Below, piece after piece: positions 32,988-44,173 of a stretch of 64,000 nt of DNA. The notes beneath the pieces were generated by a model, which saw only the letters and a program-made list of their open reading frames with translations, was not told the origin of the DNA and did not search any database. Numbering within the stretch: the stretch's first letter is position 1; each line of letters starts with the position of its first letter. The DNA is from Zantedeschia hybrid cultivar (taxonomy: Eukaryota; Streptophyta; Magnoliopsida; Alismatales; Araceae): assembly GCA_030544215.1 (NCBI GenBank), contig JARZZO010000001.1:44609098-44673097 (forward strand). The letters run 5' to 3'. A program made the position numbers and the translations under genes.

Positions 32988-33103
32988 TAACCATCCTTAA
33001 TCAGGCTTTACCTGGTCATATGGTACTTAACAATTAGTAATGAATAACCATCCTTAAACAGGCTTTAACTGGTCATATGGTACTTAACAATTAGTAATGA
33101 ATA
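32988..33103. repeat. 57-bp tandem duplication
   Basis: Two adjacent copies of a unit starting 'taaccatccttaa' and containing 'tggtcatatggtacttaaca' differ at only a few positions, so the duplication is fairly recent. Confidence 0.85.
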
Positions 33104-34089
33104 ATCTTCCCTACCATTGTCACCTCTTCATCCAAAAGCAAATAACCTTGTCTAGGATGTACAGCCATCACCTTCCCCCAACCCCACCCCCCCACATCAG
33201 AGGTTTCAGAACAATCTTTAGCTAGGTTAAACTAACTTTGTCAATGTCCCTACTTAATTCGCAACATGTGTTTATACCCTTAAATACACAATTTTATCAT
33301 AGATTTTGGGCTGAACTAAATAACTAGAATAAATGTTGGAAAATGAAAACACACATGCTTAGTTAAGCTTTTCCAGCAAGACATAGCAGAGGGTGGACTG
33401 AGTAAGGGTTCTGCATTAGTATTTTAAGCTAATCATATTACTTCCACAAACACACTAAGCACCCTTCCATTATCCCAAAATATTTACTCAGTGTACATTT
33501 ATACATTTAGGTTGTAGCTCATGCTAGCTTTACATTAAAATCATCTTATTAGCCAAACCAGATTGGACCCAAAATTATCCAACATTAAAGGCCAGAGTCA
33601 TTTATTTTTTACATCTATATACTTGGGTATAGTTCACCTAAACCATGGTAAAATATCCCTAAACCTGTTTCTATGTAAGTTAATATCTGTCACAATGTAC
33701 TTAAATAAGTGCCCTCCTTGGAGCACTACTAGTGCACACACAAGATACTGGATAAACACAGCTTCTACATTAGTTCAAATAGTTAAATGGTCTTCCTTAA
33801 AGCACTCGCTACTAGGGTTTCAGATTAAAAACTTTTAGATTTTAAGTCCCTTGTTTCCCTGCTAAATAAAGGGCATCAGAGAAGCTAAATAGCCTAAATT
33901 AATCCTTGACATGCCCTCAGATTAAACATAAATAACCTGGAACCCTTCAAGATACGATTTCAACTTGGTGTCCATACGAACCCTTCAAGATACAATTTCA
34001 ACTTGGTGTCCATACAATAAATACCTATTTCTAAAATTCAACCCTAGTACATAATCCAATGGCATCTTCAAAACAAGAAACAAAGTTAT
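33104..34089. other. Unassigned AT-rich segment with a 38-bp tandem duplication
   Basis: No gene recognised. A 38-bp unit ('gaacccttcaagatacga' onward) occurs twice in tandem at 33940-33977 and 33978-34015 with one visible difference. A C-rich run lies near 33177-33194. Confidence 0.4.
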
Positions 34090-35680
34090 TAGTAGACGAG
34101 GCTGTTATTAGCAGACAAACCCTTCGATGTCTATGCTGCAGGGCAAGTCTTGCCTTTGCAGGTGGTTGAAAAGGGAGCAGACAAGGCTGTTGTTACCAGT
34201 GAACATTTTGTTGTGGATCCAGCTTGCTTGGGTTCTTCTTTTACTACTGGATATGCAGATTATCATATTCCAGAAAGGGCTCTTGTTCCTTTTGATCCAA
34301 AGGATAGTGATTGTAATCTAGTTCCTAGAGTTCAATCAGAAGAGTGGAGTGAGGACATTATTGCATTTGGAAGAAAGATAGGGGTCTCTTTGAAGGAAGG
34401 GGAAATTTGATTATTAGTGTTATTAAAAATCTGAGGATATTTGATGCTTTATTAAGAAGCAGTCCGAAGGGGAAAGACAAGGGGGAGGAGTGAAGATTGG
34501 GAGAAGGGAGCTAGATTTTGTTAAGAATAACGTGGTGATGGACTGTCTTAGAGGAAATAGAGACAAAGGGAAGGGACTCAAAGTTGTGTCTCAATGACAG
34601 GTATCACTTGGAATATCAGAGGTCTTAACAGTGATATTAAACTCAAGAGTGGTCAGGGATTACATCAGAAATTTAAGGTTGACTTCTTATGCCTTCAGGA
34701 AACAAAAATGGCCAGTGTTGATGATCAGGTTGTCATAAAAATGTGTGGCAACAGATTGACTGGATGGGCTTAGCTACCAGCAGAAGGGTCTAAAGGTGGC
34801 CAGTTACTGATGTGGAATGAATCTACAACGGCAGGTTTTCCTTGTCATTTGAGTGATTGTCCTCTTTTGGTGAAATTCAAACATAACAACAGCTCTGATA
34901 ATACTCCATAGGTGATCTCAGCAGTATATGGGCCAAATAATGATCAACTTAGAGTTTAGTTCTTCCAAGAGTTATATAAACTCTACGGGTTACTCCCAGA
35001 AGGGTGGTGTGCACTGGGAGATTTCAACTGTGCAAGGTTTCCATGGGAAAGGTCTGGTGGTCACAAATGGAGTAAGGAAATGGAATTGTTTGGGCAGTGG
35101 ATTAGGGATTGTCAACTTTTTGACTTGTAATTACCAAACAGAAACTTGCTCAAATGGAAAGCAAAAGGTGGTGGTTCAGTCCAGAATTGATAGAATTTTT
35201 ATATCAACTGAATGGTTAAAACTCTTCCCTCTCACACAGGCTAAAGGACTCCCCAAATCCGTTTCAGATCACACCCCTTTACAGTTGAGCACAGGGAAAA
35301 AGTATTAACACAAGAAAATATTTAGACATGAGCTGGCTTGGCACTCTTGCGAAGGGTTTAAAGAGGCAGTGATTAAATGGTGGACAGAACCTCCGGCTGC
35401 TGATCAGGCTTTCTTGTCATTTTCTAACAAGCTTAAATGGGTTAGGCAACAGATTAAACAATGAAATCTTCAGACTTTTAGCAGAGCAGGAGAGATTAGG
35501 CAACAGCTTCTTCATGAAATTGATTCATTGGAAATGAAAAAGGGAACAAGATGTGTTATCAGCCGAGGAAGTTCAGATCTTAAAGAAACACAAGGAAGAG
35601 TATTATCAATGGCTTCATAGTTTTACTAGATTAAAGTCCATATCTTGTTTTAACAATAATTGATGAGCACACATTAATGA
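34090..35680 (+). pseudogene. L1 LINE (L1-a): ORF1 end and ORF2 endonuclease
   Basis: 34127-34410 encodes an ORF1-like C-terminal stretch. ORF2 starts at the ATG at 34594 with ITWNIRGLN, then FLCLQETKMA, ISAVYGPNN, WCALGDFNCARF and SRIDRIFIS, the standard order of an APE-type endonuclease that nicks target DNA. A few stops and frameshifts interrupt it (for example near 34774 and 34955). It ends in the linker (KKHKEEYYQWL, about 35590) where a minus-strand L1 begins. The rest resumes at 38401. Confidence 0.75.
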
Positions 35681-35798
35681 ATATATCTTCCGTGTTGACA
35701 CCAAGTATAGAGCTTTTATCAAAAATTTATTTTCAAACCAGAGCTGCACCCAAAGCTCTTTAGAACAAAAAGAAGAGATTGCATTTGCTCAGTCCCTC

Positions 35799-38400
35799 CT
35801 AATCAGAAAATGAGTGTATCATCTGCAAACTGCAGATGGGAAATACTTTAAGATGTCCAATAACACCATTAAACCACTCCTGGTATTCTGTCTTCTTACA
35901 CATCCTACTGAATACATTTCCCACTAAAATAAAAAGATAAGGAGATAGAGGATCTCCTTGTCTTAATCCTCTCGTACTCTTGAAGTAAGCAACCACCTCA
36001 CTGTTAAAGATCATGGAAAAGGTTGCAGTGGACAGACTATGAGATGAACCCATTCCTGTGGTAAATCATGCAGCTGCATAACATTTAATAGGCCTTTCCA
36101 CGACACTCTGTCGTAAGCCTTATTAAAGTCTAATTTGACAGGGATTCCCTGAGACTGACTCTGCTTCATTGAATACAAAACCTAATGGGCAGTGAGAAAA
36201 GCATGGAATAATTTCCTTTCTGGCACAAAAGCATGTTGATTTTATTCTATCAACTTCCCAATGACCATCCCCAATCTGTTGGCAATATTTTTTGTGAAAA
36301 TCTTATATGAACCATTCAATAAACTGATTGGATGGAAATCTTTCAATTCCACTACCTCCTCTTTCTTTGGCAAAAGAACCACAAAGGTTTGATTTACAAA
36401 TTGACCACCTATGTGCCGTGCAGCGTCCAACACATCTGCTCTGACTGCATCCCAAAATACCTGATAGAAAAACATTGGAAACCCATGCGGCCCTGGTGCC
36501 TTGTTCCCTCCTAAACTGAAAACTGCCTCTTCAATTTCCGCAGCCGAGATAGAGGAATTCAACAGAGATTTATCTTCAAATTCAATCTTACAGCATTTAT
36601 ATCAATTCGACTGTGGATACCACCTATCTTTAGCTGTGAATAGAGATTTGTAAAGCAGTAATCTCTGCTTTGATTATCTTTTCACCACCCACCCAATTAT
36701 CATCAATTTTAATTCTGGAAATAAAATTTCGTCTGCTTCTTCCATTAGCTATCGTATGAAAAAAATATTGTGTTATTATCACCTTCCTTGAGCCACTGGA
36801 TTCTAGATCTTTGCTTCTACTTAGCTTCCTCTTCCAAGTTGCAATCTGTAAATTTGATTCTCAACGCAGTACGAGAAGTCTTTTGCTGAGCAGACAAGAC
36901 TTGTGGTTCCTCCAGCTGTTCCAACATTCTAATGCTGTGCTACATATCCTGCTTTTCCTTAGTTCTATTATTCCTCCAATTCTCCACCCAGTGTTTAATT
37001 GCTTTCTTCAGTTCTCTTATCTTAATAGCCAGTTTCTTCATGCCGCCCTGTGTGGGTATCTCCTTCTGCCAAACATTCTTCACCAAAGTATGGAATTTTT
37101 CATTATCCAACCAAACCTTCTCTAACTGAAACGGCCTTTTAATTCTTCGATTCTGGCCAGTGTCAACTATCAAGGCCGAATGGCCAGAGATTGTTCTCGG
37201 TTCGCCCGTTAACCTGGATAGTGGAAACAGCTCCTCCCAAGCACCCTCCACAAAAACTCTATCTATTCTAGACATTGTAGGCCTTTCCCGTGAATTACTC
37301 CATGTGAATTGTTGGCCGTTAAGGTGTAATTCAATCAGACCCAACTCTTCTATCCATTAATTAAATTCCTTCACTCCTCTAGAGACATTGGCCCTCCTAT
37401 TTCTCCCCGCAGGATGACGAATTTCATTAAAGTCACCCATAATACACCATCGCAAGGAATGCAACAGTTTACATTTTATCAATTCTTCAAAAAGATTTCT
37501 TCGATCTGTATGAGAGCTGGGACTATAGACTCCTGAAAGCATCCAGACATAACCATTCAACACTGAGGTCAGTCCAACTGTAATGTTCTCCCAAATGCAG
37601 TAGTCTTCCTCCTCATTTACTTGTATCCCAAGCCAACAAAATGCCTCCGGAGCTGCCATAAGCTCTTCTAAATACAGAATCTGAGCATACCCAGTAATAC
37701 CAAGAGCCATAATTTGATCAAAAAATTCCATTTCAGTTTCTATTAGACAGATGATCTCCACATTGCATCTTTTGACTATCTCTTTGACAGCTAACTAATT
37801 CCTCTTTGCATTAAGACCTCTCACATTCCATGCCGCAAATTTCAAAAATTCTTACTGGTAGCCCTGCTCTGCCTTTTCTGTGCAATTATATCTCCTGCAA
37901 CACAACCGCTGGACTGCTCTAATAGATTCTTCAATTCCCTGGAACATGTAGACTTAGAAACCTTCAATTGATGATCTTCTGAACAAATCCTCCAGAGCCT
38001 TCTATACCGACCCACCTTATTTTTGATATTTATACCCAAAAGTTTTGCCTTTTCTTGGATCTGCAAATCAGCCCACTCGTCCAAAGTAGAAACCTGTTTT
38101 CCCTTGTCCAACTTACCTCCTTGCTTTTATTTCTTGGATCTGCAAATCAGTCCACTCGTCCAAAATAGAAACCTGTTTTCCCTAGTCCGACTTACCTCCT
38201 TGCTTTTAATAGCATGTCCGTTAGAGAAAAAAGAAGACAATAAAGAAGCTTTCGGCAATGCTGCTAGAATAAGACGAGCTATCACAGAAAATTGAAGGTT
38301 TTGAACTGAAAAATGATCAAGGCCTGCTGAACGAAGATGAGATGGGATGAAACTAAAAGGCAATATCATGGATGAAATTAAATGGACCAAGAAAGCCAAG
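35799..38400 (-). pseudogene. Minus-strand L1 LINE (L1-b), 3'-truncated
   Basis: Downward on the minus strand: an ORF1-end-like ORF (38111-37842), then the ORF2 start at about 37846 with FAAWNVRGLN. The endonuclease has WMLSGVYSP and IMGDFNEIRHP (37760-37360) and ends SRIDRVFVEGAW with SGHSALIVD (37344-36940). After a linker come the reverse transcriptase motifs GGNKAPGPHGFPMFF, LKDFHPISLLN, GLRQGDPLSPYLFIL (36053-35930) and the catalytic FADDTLIF at about 35830-35806. Similarity stops directly after this motif, so the RNase H region and tail are lost. Frame breaks are few, so this copy is younger than its neighbours. It separates the two parts of L1-a. Confidence 0.8.
38047..38210. repeat. 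82-bp tandem duplication in L1-b
   Basis: Two adjacent copies of a segment with 'tcttggatctgcaaatcag' and 'gaaacctgttttccct' lie at about 38047-38128 and 38129-38210 with few differences. It affects the ORF1-ORF2 junction of L1-b. Confidence 0.8.
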
Positions 38401-40489
38401 GAAACTTGGCCCAAGGAAGGGATATACTTCTTTCTTCCATGTGGTTGCTAGCAGGAGAAGAAATTAACTATTGAGTAAAGAGGACGAGATGGCTAACACA
38501 GTGATTGATTGTTGCAAGGCGCTGTTTCAGGAAGAGGAGTATGGAGACCTTCAATCGAGAGTAATTCTTTCAAGCAATTGTGTCAGTCGATGAACAGTTC
38601 CTTATTAGGCCTTTCTCGGAGGAAGAAATCAGAAGTTCAGTTTTTTTATGGATGCTAACAAGTCTCCAAGGATTTGTATGGTTTTAATCAGTATTTCTGG
38701 GGTTATCAAGGTAGATATAATGGCTGCAGGGAAGTAATCTGAAATCAACCCTGGGGGTATTAAGGTGTTGCAATCTACAATTGTGGTACTTTTCCCTATG
38801 CTGAAAGTATTTTTTTATTACAGGCTGATTTGCTTGCTCCGGGGGAGTCACAAAAGCATCACCCAAGCTTTAGCTTTGAGACTTAGAGAAGTTGGTGGAG
38901 TTCAACAGCTTTTATTAGAGGCAGGTTTATTCTTGACAATTCTATGGTAGTTGAGGAATGTATTCATGAACAGAAAATCAGAAAGAGGAATGTTTTATCT
39001 TCGAGATTAATTTTGAGAAAGCCTGTGAGAAGGTTACCTGGGCTTGTTTATATAGGGCAATGCTAAGTGGATCTTATAGATGAGACGTATTGAACTGATA
39101 AACTTTCTATCCTAGTGAAGGGTTGCCCGAGAGGGTTCTTTGGTAGTTCTAGAGGGATCAGACAGGGGGACCCCCTCTCACCTTTTTTATCTATTATTTA
39201 GGGACATGTATGAAGCATGATGCAGGAGCCAAAGTAGGTAGAGGAGAGCAAAGGAGGTTACTCATTTACAATACACAGATGATATCAGTTTTTCCCACAT
39301 CAGGTGATAAGGAAGTTAACTGGAAAGTCCTTTAAAAACTCCTCAAGGCAACTACAGGGTGCAAGAGTAATTCTCTTAAAAGTAAACTAGTTGGCATGAA
39401 TTCATCTGAAGAGCAAAAACTCAACATAGCTTGGATTATGGGATCTATTGGACATTCTTTCCGAGTAAATGTCTGGGTCTGCCTCTGTCAGATACAAAGA
39501 TTAGATGTTCAGGTTGGAATGGTACTGGAAAAAGTTTGAGAATTGACTAGCAGGATGGAAAGGAAATCTCAGCTGGAGTAAATGGATTTCATCCAAAGTA
39601 GTACTCTCTAAATCTGGCATTTATCTACTTTCAGAATCCCTAAATTCGTCTATATCATAACTTGGAATCTATTACATCTGCATGTTCTGGAAACATAGGG
39701 TCCTGATGGAAAAGGCTTTCATCGTATTAATTGGATATCATTGTACAGAAGCAAGGAGGAGAGGAAGTTGAAGCCGGTTTAGTTCCTATTGACAGTGTGA
39801 ACAAAGCACTTTTGGTAAAATCGCTATGATTGGAAAGAGAAGATTAGTCCTTGTGAGGCAAGATAGCAAAATATAAGTATCTCCAAGGAAATATTTAATG
39901 GTCTCTTGGACATTCACAGAGGCTGGGCTGTCTTTCATCTGGAAACATATTTTTTACAACTGGATCTGTTCAGATGTTCGACTGAAATCTGCATTGGAAA
40001 CAGTTGGTCAACAAAGTTCTGGGAAGATCCTTGGTTGGAAAAGAAAACTCTTACAGACAGATTTTGTAATCTCTATGCCATTTCACTTTCAGCTGAGGAG
40101 AAGATATATGATCTGGTGTCTCACACAGGTCAACATTTACAATGGAATCTGGTTTTCAGGAGAATATTTACTGAGATTGAAACTCAGCAATTTATGGAAC
40201 TCATTACTATTCTTGATTCGAGCAAACAGAGGCGTTCATACACCGAGGTTCTAGTTGGACAGATTGGAGCATAGCCTCCACCAGCGAGGTCAGGGCAGGT
40301 GGTGCAGGATTCTATGCTACCAGAATGGGTCCCTCAGGTCAGGACTTGTGAATCGGAAGTGCTAGCGAATAGGAGGGAGATGGCGAGGCGCGCTGCTTCT
40401 GCCAAATTTTGCACGGGACTGGCAATGGGGAGGCTCTTCATCAGCTGGTCTCGGCCAGATGGTTGGGTGAAGGGAGGGAGGTGCACAGG
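38401..40489 (+). pseudogene. L1-a continued: reverse transcriptase to RNase H start
   Basis: The plus strand resumes with FFHVVASRRRN (about 38430), the linker just after the point where L1-a broke off. Reverse transcriptase remnants follow, including FFGSSRGIRQGDPLSPF (39140-39190). Then comes the C-terminal region GNSWSTKFWEDPWL (about 40000) and RFCNLYAIS, the zf-RVT-type domain. Near 40440 SWSRPDGWVK is the usual start of the L1 RNase H. Stops are frequent. A small hAT element splits the RNase H start at 40490. Confidence 0.7.
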
Positions 40490-41185
40490 CAGTGATTTAA
40501 AAGTTGGCCACCTAGGCAACTATGCAGGCCACCTAGGCGGCTCACACCCCATTCCTGCCTAGGTAGAAACCGACACATCTTCTTTTGTGAGATTTTACTT
40601 GAAAGTCTTATCCTCTTGTTGAAAGACCTTTATACCCTTACCGACAACTTATATGTGACTTTGTAAATTGTCCTTCATATAAAGACATCTCATTCATGTG
40701 GCATGCCCACAAGATCCATGATGGAAGGTTTGTTTTGTCTGCACCTAGGACATGACTCTTTATCTTCCCCGTTTGCCCTATTGCAACAACCGTGAGGACT
40801 GCGGCTACATACTTACCTCATCCACAAAAACGACAACCAATGACAATCATGGGGCTCTAAAGAGAATCCTTTTGTGCTTGTAAATGCTGGCATACTAGCT
40901 CTCATATTTAATATTATATTATTCTTCAAAGTACAGTTACTAACTTACAACAAATTAAGGTTTATAATTGAATTAGATACCTTATGATGCTTATATAAGT
41001 AAATACAAGTTGTCTATAGTCAATATGATTATCAATTAACAGACATCATATAAAAGAAATTCAAAAAAATGTTTGAAAAAAATAGCTCCCTTGGATTCGC
41101 GGCACCCGCCTCATCGCCTAGACAGTTCACCTAGGTAGGAAGGGGATCGGCCGACTCGCTCTACCTAGGCACTTTTAAAATATTG
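40490..41185. mobile_element. Non-autonomous hAT element, 696 bp
   Basis: It starts CAGTGATTTAAAAG and ends, reverse-complemented, CAATATTTTAAAAG. Flanking 8-mers are tgcacagg (40482-40489) and tgcatagg (41186-41193), 7 of 8 identical. CCTAGGCA-like motifs repeat at both ends. It has no ORF of note and lies in the RNase H start of L1-a. Confidence 0.8.
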
Positions 41186-41193
41186 TGCATAGG

Positions 41194-41986
41194 ATTGACG
41201 GGAAAGCCTTCCTCCTTGTCTACGCCTCCAAGGAAATAGCATAGGAACTTATAAGCGTAGGAAGCCTTGTAGGTAGCGGTATGGTTGCTTGCTTCTCTGT
41301 CTAGGGTACTCACTGCCACCCAACCTAGTGGGAGTCCGATTGTTGTTTGTGGGAGCCCCGCTTGTAACACTAGAAGTGAATCCACTTATGGAGCTCATCG
41401 ACTGCTTTGCCAACTTGGTAGGGGTTGGCTCTTAGACACCAGAGATCTCACCTTTCATCGGGGTGAGCTTAGAGGTTTGCATCTCCTAATTGGCTTTAGT
41501 TCCCACGACGCTAGAGGTAGTGGTTAGAAGGGAGAGAGCAAAGGTAAGGGTACGTGTGCTAGGGCCTACTTGGACTAGTGGCAGCAGAAGATCAGGGCTT
41601 CAACGAAGGGTAAGTTTAGAGGTTGAAGACGATCACCTCCCACGTGAGCAACACGCAGTCACTGGGGGTGAGAGCTTGGCCGGGGTGTAGATGGACCAAG
41701 CGCGGGTAGTCAGACAGATCAGGCAGAAGCTACTAGTGGACCAGCTTGCACATGCATTTTGGACGAGCAAGGGGTTAAGTTATCAGGTAGAACTGGTGAC
41801 TTATCCATCACTATCAGGCCCGAGGACCGGTCCAATGGGATCTTTCGTATAATAGATCGGCCATTATAGGTGGCTCCCCTGGCGAGGCCTAGCTTCTCCA
41901 TCAGTAATGGACTGCCTCCAACAGCCTTCCCGACACTTCTGCAGGTGTCGCCGTCGCCCTCCCAAGCGATAAGGGTGGACCGTCGG
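41194..41986 (+). other. Unassigned segment, possibly LINE-derived, with a patch of LTR-A-like sequence
   Basis: No domain recognised in the short frames. 'cagaagctactagtggacca' near 41723 matches bases ~12-45 of the LTR-A end at the window start, over about 45 bp with several differences. The right edge is the Cassandra array. Confidence 0.3.
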
Positions 41987-42078
41987 TGTCACACCCCGTA
42001 TAAAAAGATGTTTAATAGACTAAGTCAGTAGACTACCAACAACACCGGTTAACCATTTTTCGGAGCTCGAGTTAGAAA

Positions 42079-42143
42079 GAACTTCGAAGTTAAGCGTGCT
42101 CGATTGGAAGAAGTCCGAAGATGGGTGACCTTCCTAAGAAGTC
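42079..42143 (+). ncRNA. 5S rRNA-derived core in Cassandra LTR1
   Basis: It is related to the plant 5S rRNA section from GAACTCCGCAGTTAAGCGTG to GGGTGACCTCCTGGGAAGT, which holds box A, the intermediate element and box C of the RNA polymerase III promoter. This copy reads GAACTTCGAAGTTAAGCGTG and GATGGGTGACCTTCC. Equivalent cores are at about 42691-42755, 44261-44325, 44685-44750 and 45117-45180, and a truncated one near 42460-42490. These are LTR parts, not ribosomal genes: the 5S 5' third is not conserved. Confidence 0.7.
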
Positions 42144-42193
42144 TACCAATTAGCACAATTATTGGGTCAGTTAGCTGATTGGGTCATTACAAA

Positions 42194-42205
42194 TGGTATC
42201 AGAGC
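42194..42205 (+). promoter_or_regulatory. Cassandra primer-binding site
   Basis: TGGTATCAGAGC lies three bases inside the end of LTR1. It is the usual initiator-Met tRNA primer site. Identical copies at 44373-44384 and 44800-44811 follow LTR4 and LTR5. Confidence 0.8.
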
Positions 42206-42808
42206 CTGACACCAATCGAAAGTGTAGAAGCTAAGTGCCACATAGGACAAAGTGCTACACTATGGGAGCTACCTCTCGAACCCATATGGGACAAAATGCT
42301 ACATGGCGAGAGCCACCTCTTGAACCTGTTGGGTCACCTCTAGAATCTTACCTGCCTGGTGAATTAGATTGTCACACCCCGTATAAAAAGATGTGTAACT
42401 GACTAAATCAGTAGACTACCAACAATACCGATTAGCCATTTTTCAAAGCTCGAGTTGGAAAGAACTCCGAAGTTAAGCATGCTCGGTTGGGAGCCACCTC
42501 TTGAACCTGTGGGGTCACCTCTAGAATCTTACATGCCTGGTGATTTGAAATAGTTGTCGTATGGCGACGAGGACGTCACCTATCTAAGGGAGTTAGATTG
42601 TCACACCCCGTATAAAAAGATGTGTAATTGACTAAATCAGTAGACTACCAACAATACCGATTAGCCATTTTTCAAAGCTCGAGTTGGAAAGAACTCCGAA
42701 GTTAAGGGTGCTCGGTTGGGAAAAGTCCCAGGATTGGTGACCTTTCTGAGAAGTCTACCAACTAGTACAATTGTTGGGCCAGTTAGTTGATTGGGTCGCT
42801 ATAAATAA

Positions 42809-42909
42809 AAATTTAGATCATTTCTCGCTTTGTTCGTGTCATCTTTGCGCAGGGACCATGCTAATCTTCTCTATATCATTCCAATTTTGTCAGATGTCTC
42901 CCCTAAGAC
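42809..42909 (-). ncRNA. U6 snRNA pseudogene
   Basis: On the minus strand this 101-bp segment aligns end to end with plant U6 snRNA, at about 85 of 101 positions by my comparison with the known sequence. The GAAGATTAGCATGG segment with the catalytic AGC is kept, as are CCCTGCGCAA and GATGACACG. Damage includes the ACAGAGA box (now ATAGAGA) and the 5' stem (about six changes in the first eleven bases). No TATA box or upstream element is seen to the right, where a plant U6 promoter would lie. It starts five bases after Cassandra LTR3. A dead, probably retroposed copy is the best reading. Confidence 0.85.
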
Positions 42910-43855
42910 TATTATCAAATAGCGGCTATGTCCGATCAGCAGGCTTCATTAAAGTTAATACAACTATGAGATAAAACTTCTATTTAATATTTATGTACAG
43001 ATGCAATGCCATATTTTTATCGTCGTAAGCTAAATCATGTGGTGCTGGAGTTATGCTTAATTTCTACTTAAAATGCTAAGAAATCAAATGCCAACATGTA
43101 CTGAAATGGAATATGTTATGTAACTACAACAACATGTATATACGAAAACAATTAACCACTTCAGTGGCTTTTCTTCCTAAAGTTAATAAACTAAGAATAT
43201 GTCCAAATCATAATTAAAAAGCCAAATAAATCAAGTTTCAATTTGAATTAAAATATAACTTGTTATAAACTCAAGCAACACATAGGTAATCACAAATCTT
43301 CTACAGAAGTAATCTACCTACATTTAAAACACTAATTTTATTCATGCACAAAAGTACTTCCAAAAATCCTGAAAATTTTACATGTTATATTAATTCATAT
43401 TAGGTATAACGTGGAAAAGTTTGGACTCAAATGGCCATCTACAAAGATAGTAGAAAATAAAACATCAGGATACTATCCCTGAGTTACCGAAATATCAAAG
43501 TGGAAAATGAACCCTGATACATACACCAAGAAATATTATCATATGAAGATGAAAATTCTTGAAACTTTTTCTGGAGATGTATAATAATGCAACTACTATG
43601 TCATAAAAATTTCAGATCATTTTGTGAAACATATAAATTACTAAAATTCACGTTCTAACATGCTATCAAATGAAGTCAGAAAACTATATCTACAAATCAC
43701 ACCATGTTACACTGATTGAGATTCTATTGTGTTTCACCTACCATTCGGAGATTATATGCTAGGATTTTTGCAAGAAAAGTTACTTCAGATAAATGGTCCG
43801 AGTTTAGTTTAAATGTATGCTTAGAATTATTTATTTTTTTGGGTGTTATAGATAC
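42910..43855. other. AT-rich segment between the U6 pseudogene and the gag fragment
   Basis: About 950 bp, strongly AT-rich, without a recognisable gene or repeat. It has no similarity to the internal region of the other Cassandra units, so it came in with the U6 or gag insert. Confidence 0.4.
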
Positions 43856-44173
43856 ATGGTAGGAAGAGAGTCGAGGCAAAATAACAAGCGACCGACTTGA
43901 ATGAATCCCTTTAATGGGCATGGAGAGGCCCAGGGATATGAAGGGGGTGACCCATTGGCTACAACAACTAGAGGATACGGAGATTTCCTACATACTTTTC
44001 AAAGTTTGGCACAGGCTATGCAGGCCCAGGCCAAGACCCAGGCTCAGATGCAGGAGCAATTGCAGGTGATGGCTGCAGCCCAACCAGAGCATTCAGACAG
44101 ATTGACAGGTGCTACTGTGATGGAGAAATTCCACTGTATGAATCCATCCTCCTTTAAGGGGGGTAGATTGTAA
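43856..44173 (+). pseudogene. gypsy gag N-terminal fragment fused to a Cassandra purine tract
   Basis: The ATG at 43856 opens MVGRESRQNNKRPT, then a TGA at 43898-43900. The same frame continues MNPFNGHGEAQGYEGGD, a Gln/Ala-rich coiled region and ATVMEKFHCMNPSSFKGG. The ATVMEKFxxMxPPSFKGG motif is the usual start of the capsid in many plant gypsy gag proteins. The frame ends in the purine tract 'tttaaggggggtagat' that precedes LTR4, the same tract found before the other LTRs. The gag thus seems joined by recombination or template switching at that tract. Confidence 0.65.

Noticed and set aside
34090..40489. Bacterial or organellar DNA transfer
   Set aside because: All recognisable proteins are eukaryotic LINE domains. 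No plastid or mitochondrial gene was recognised in the window.
42809..42909. Working U6 snRNA gene
   Set aside because: The ACAGAGA box and 5' stem are mutated, and no TATA box or upstream element is found at the expected distance.
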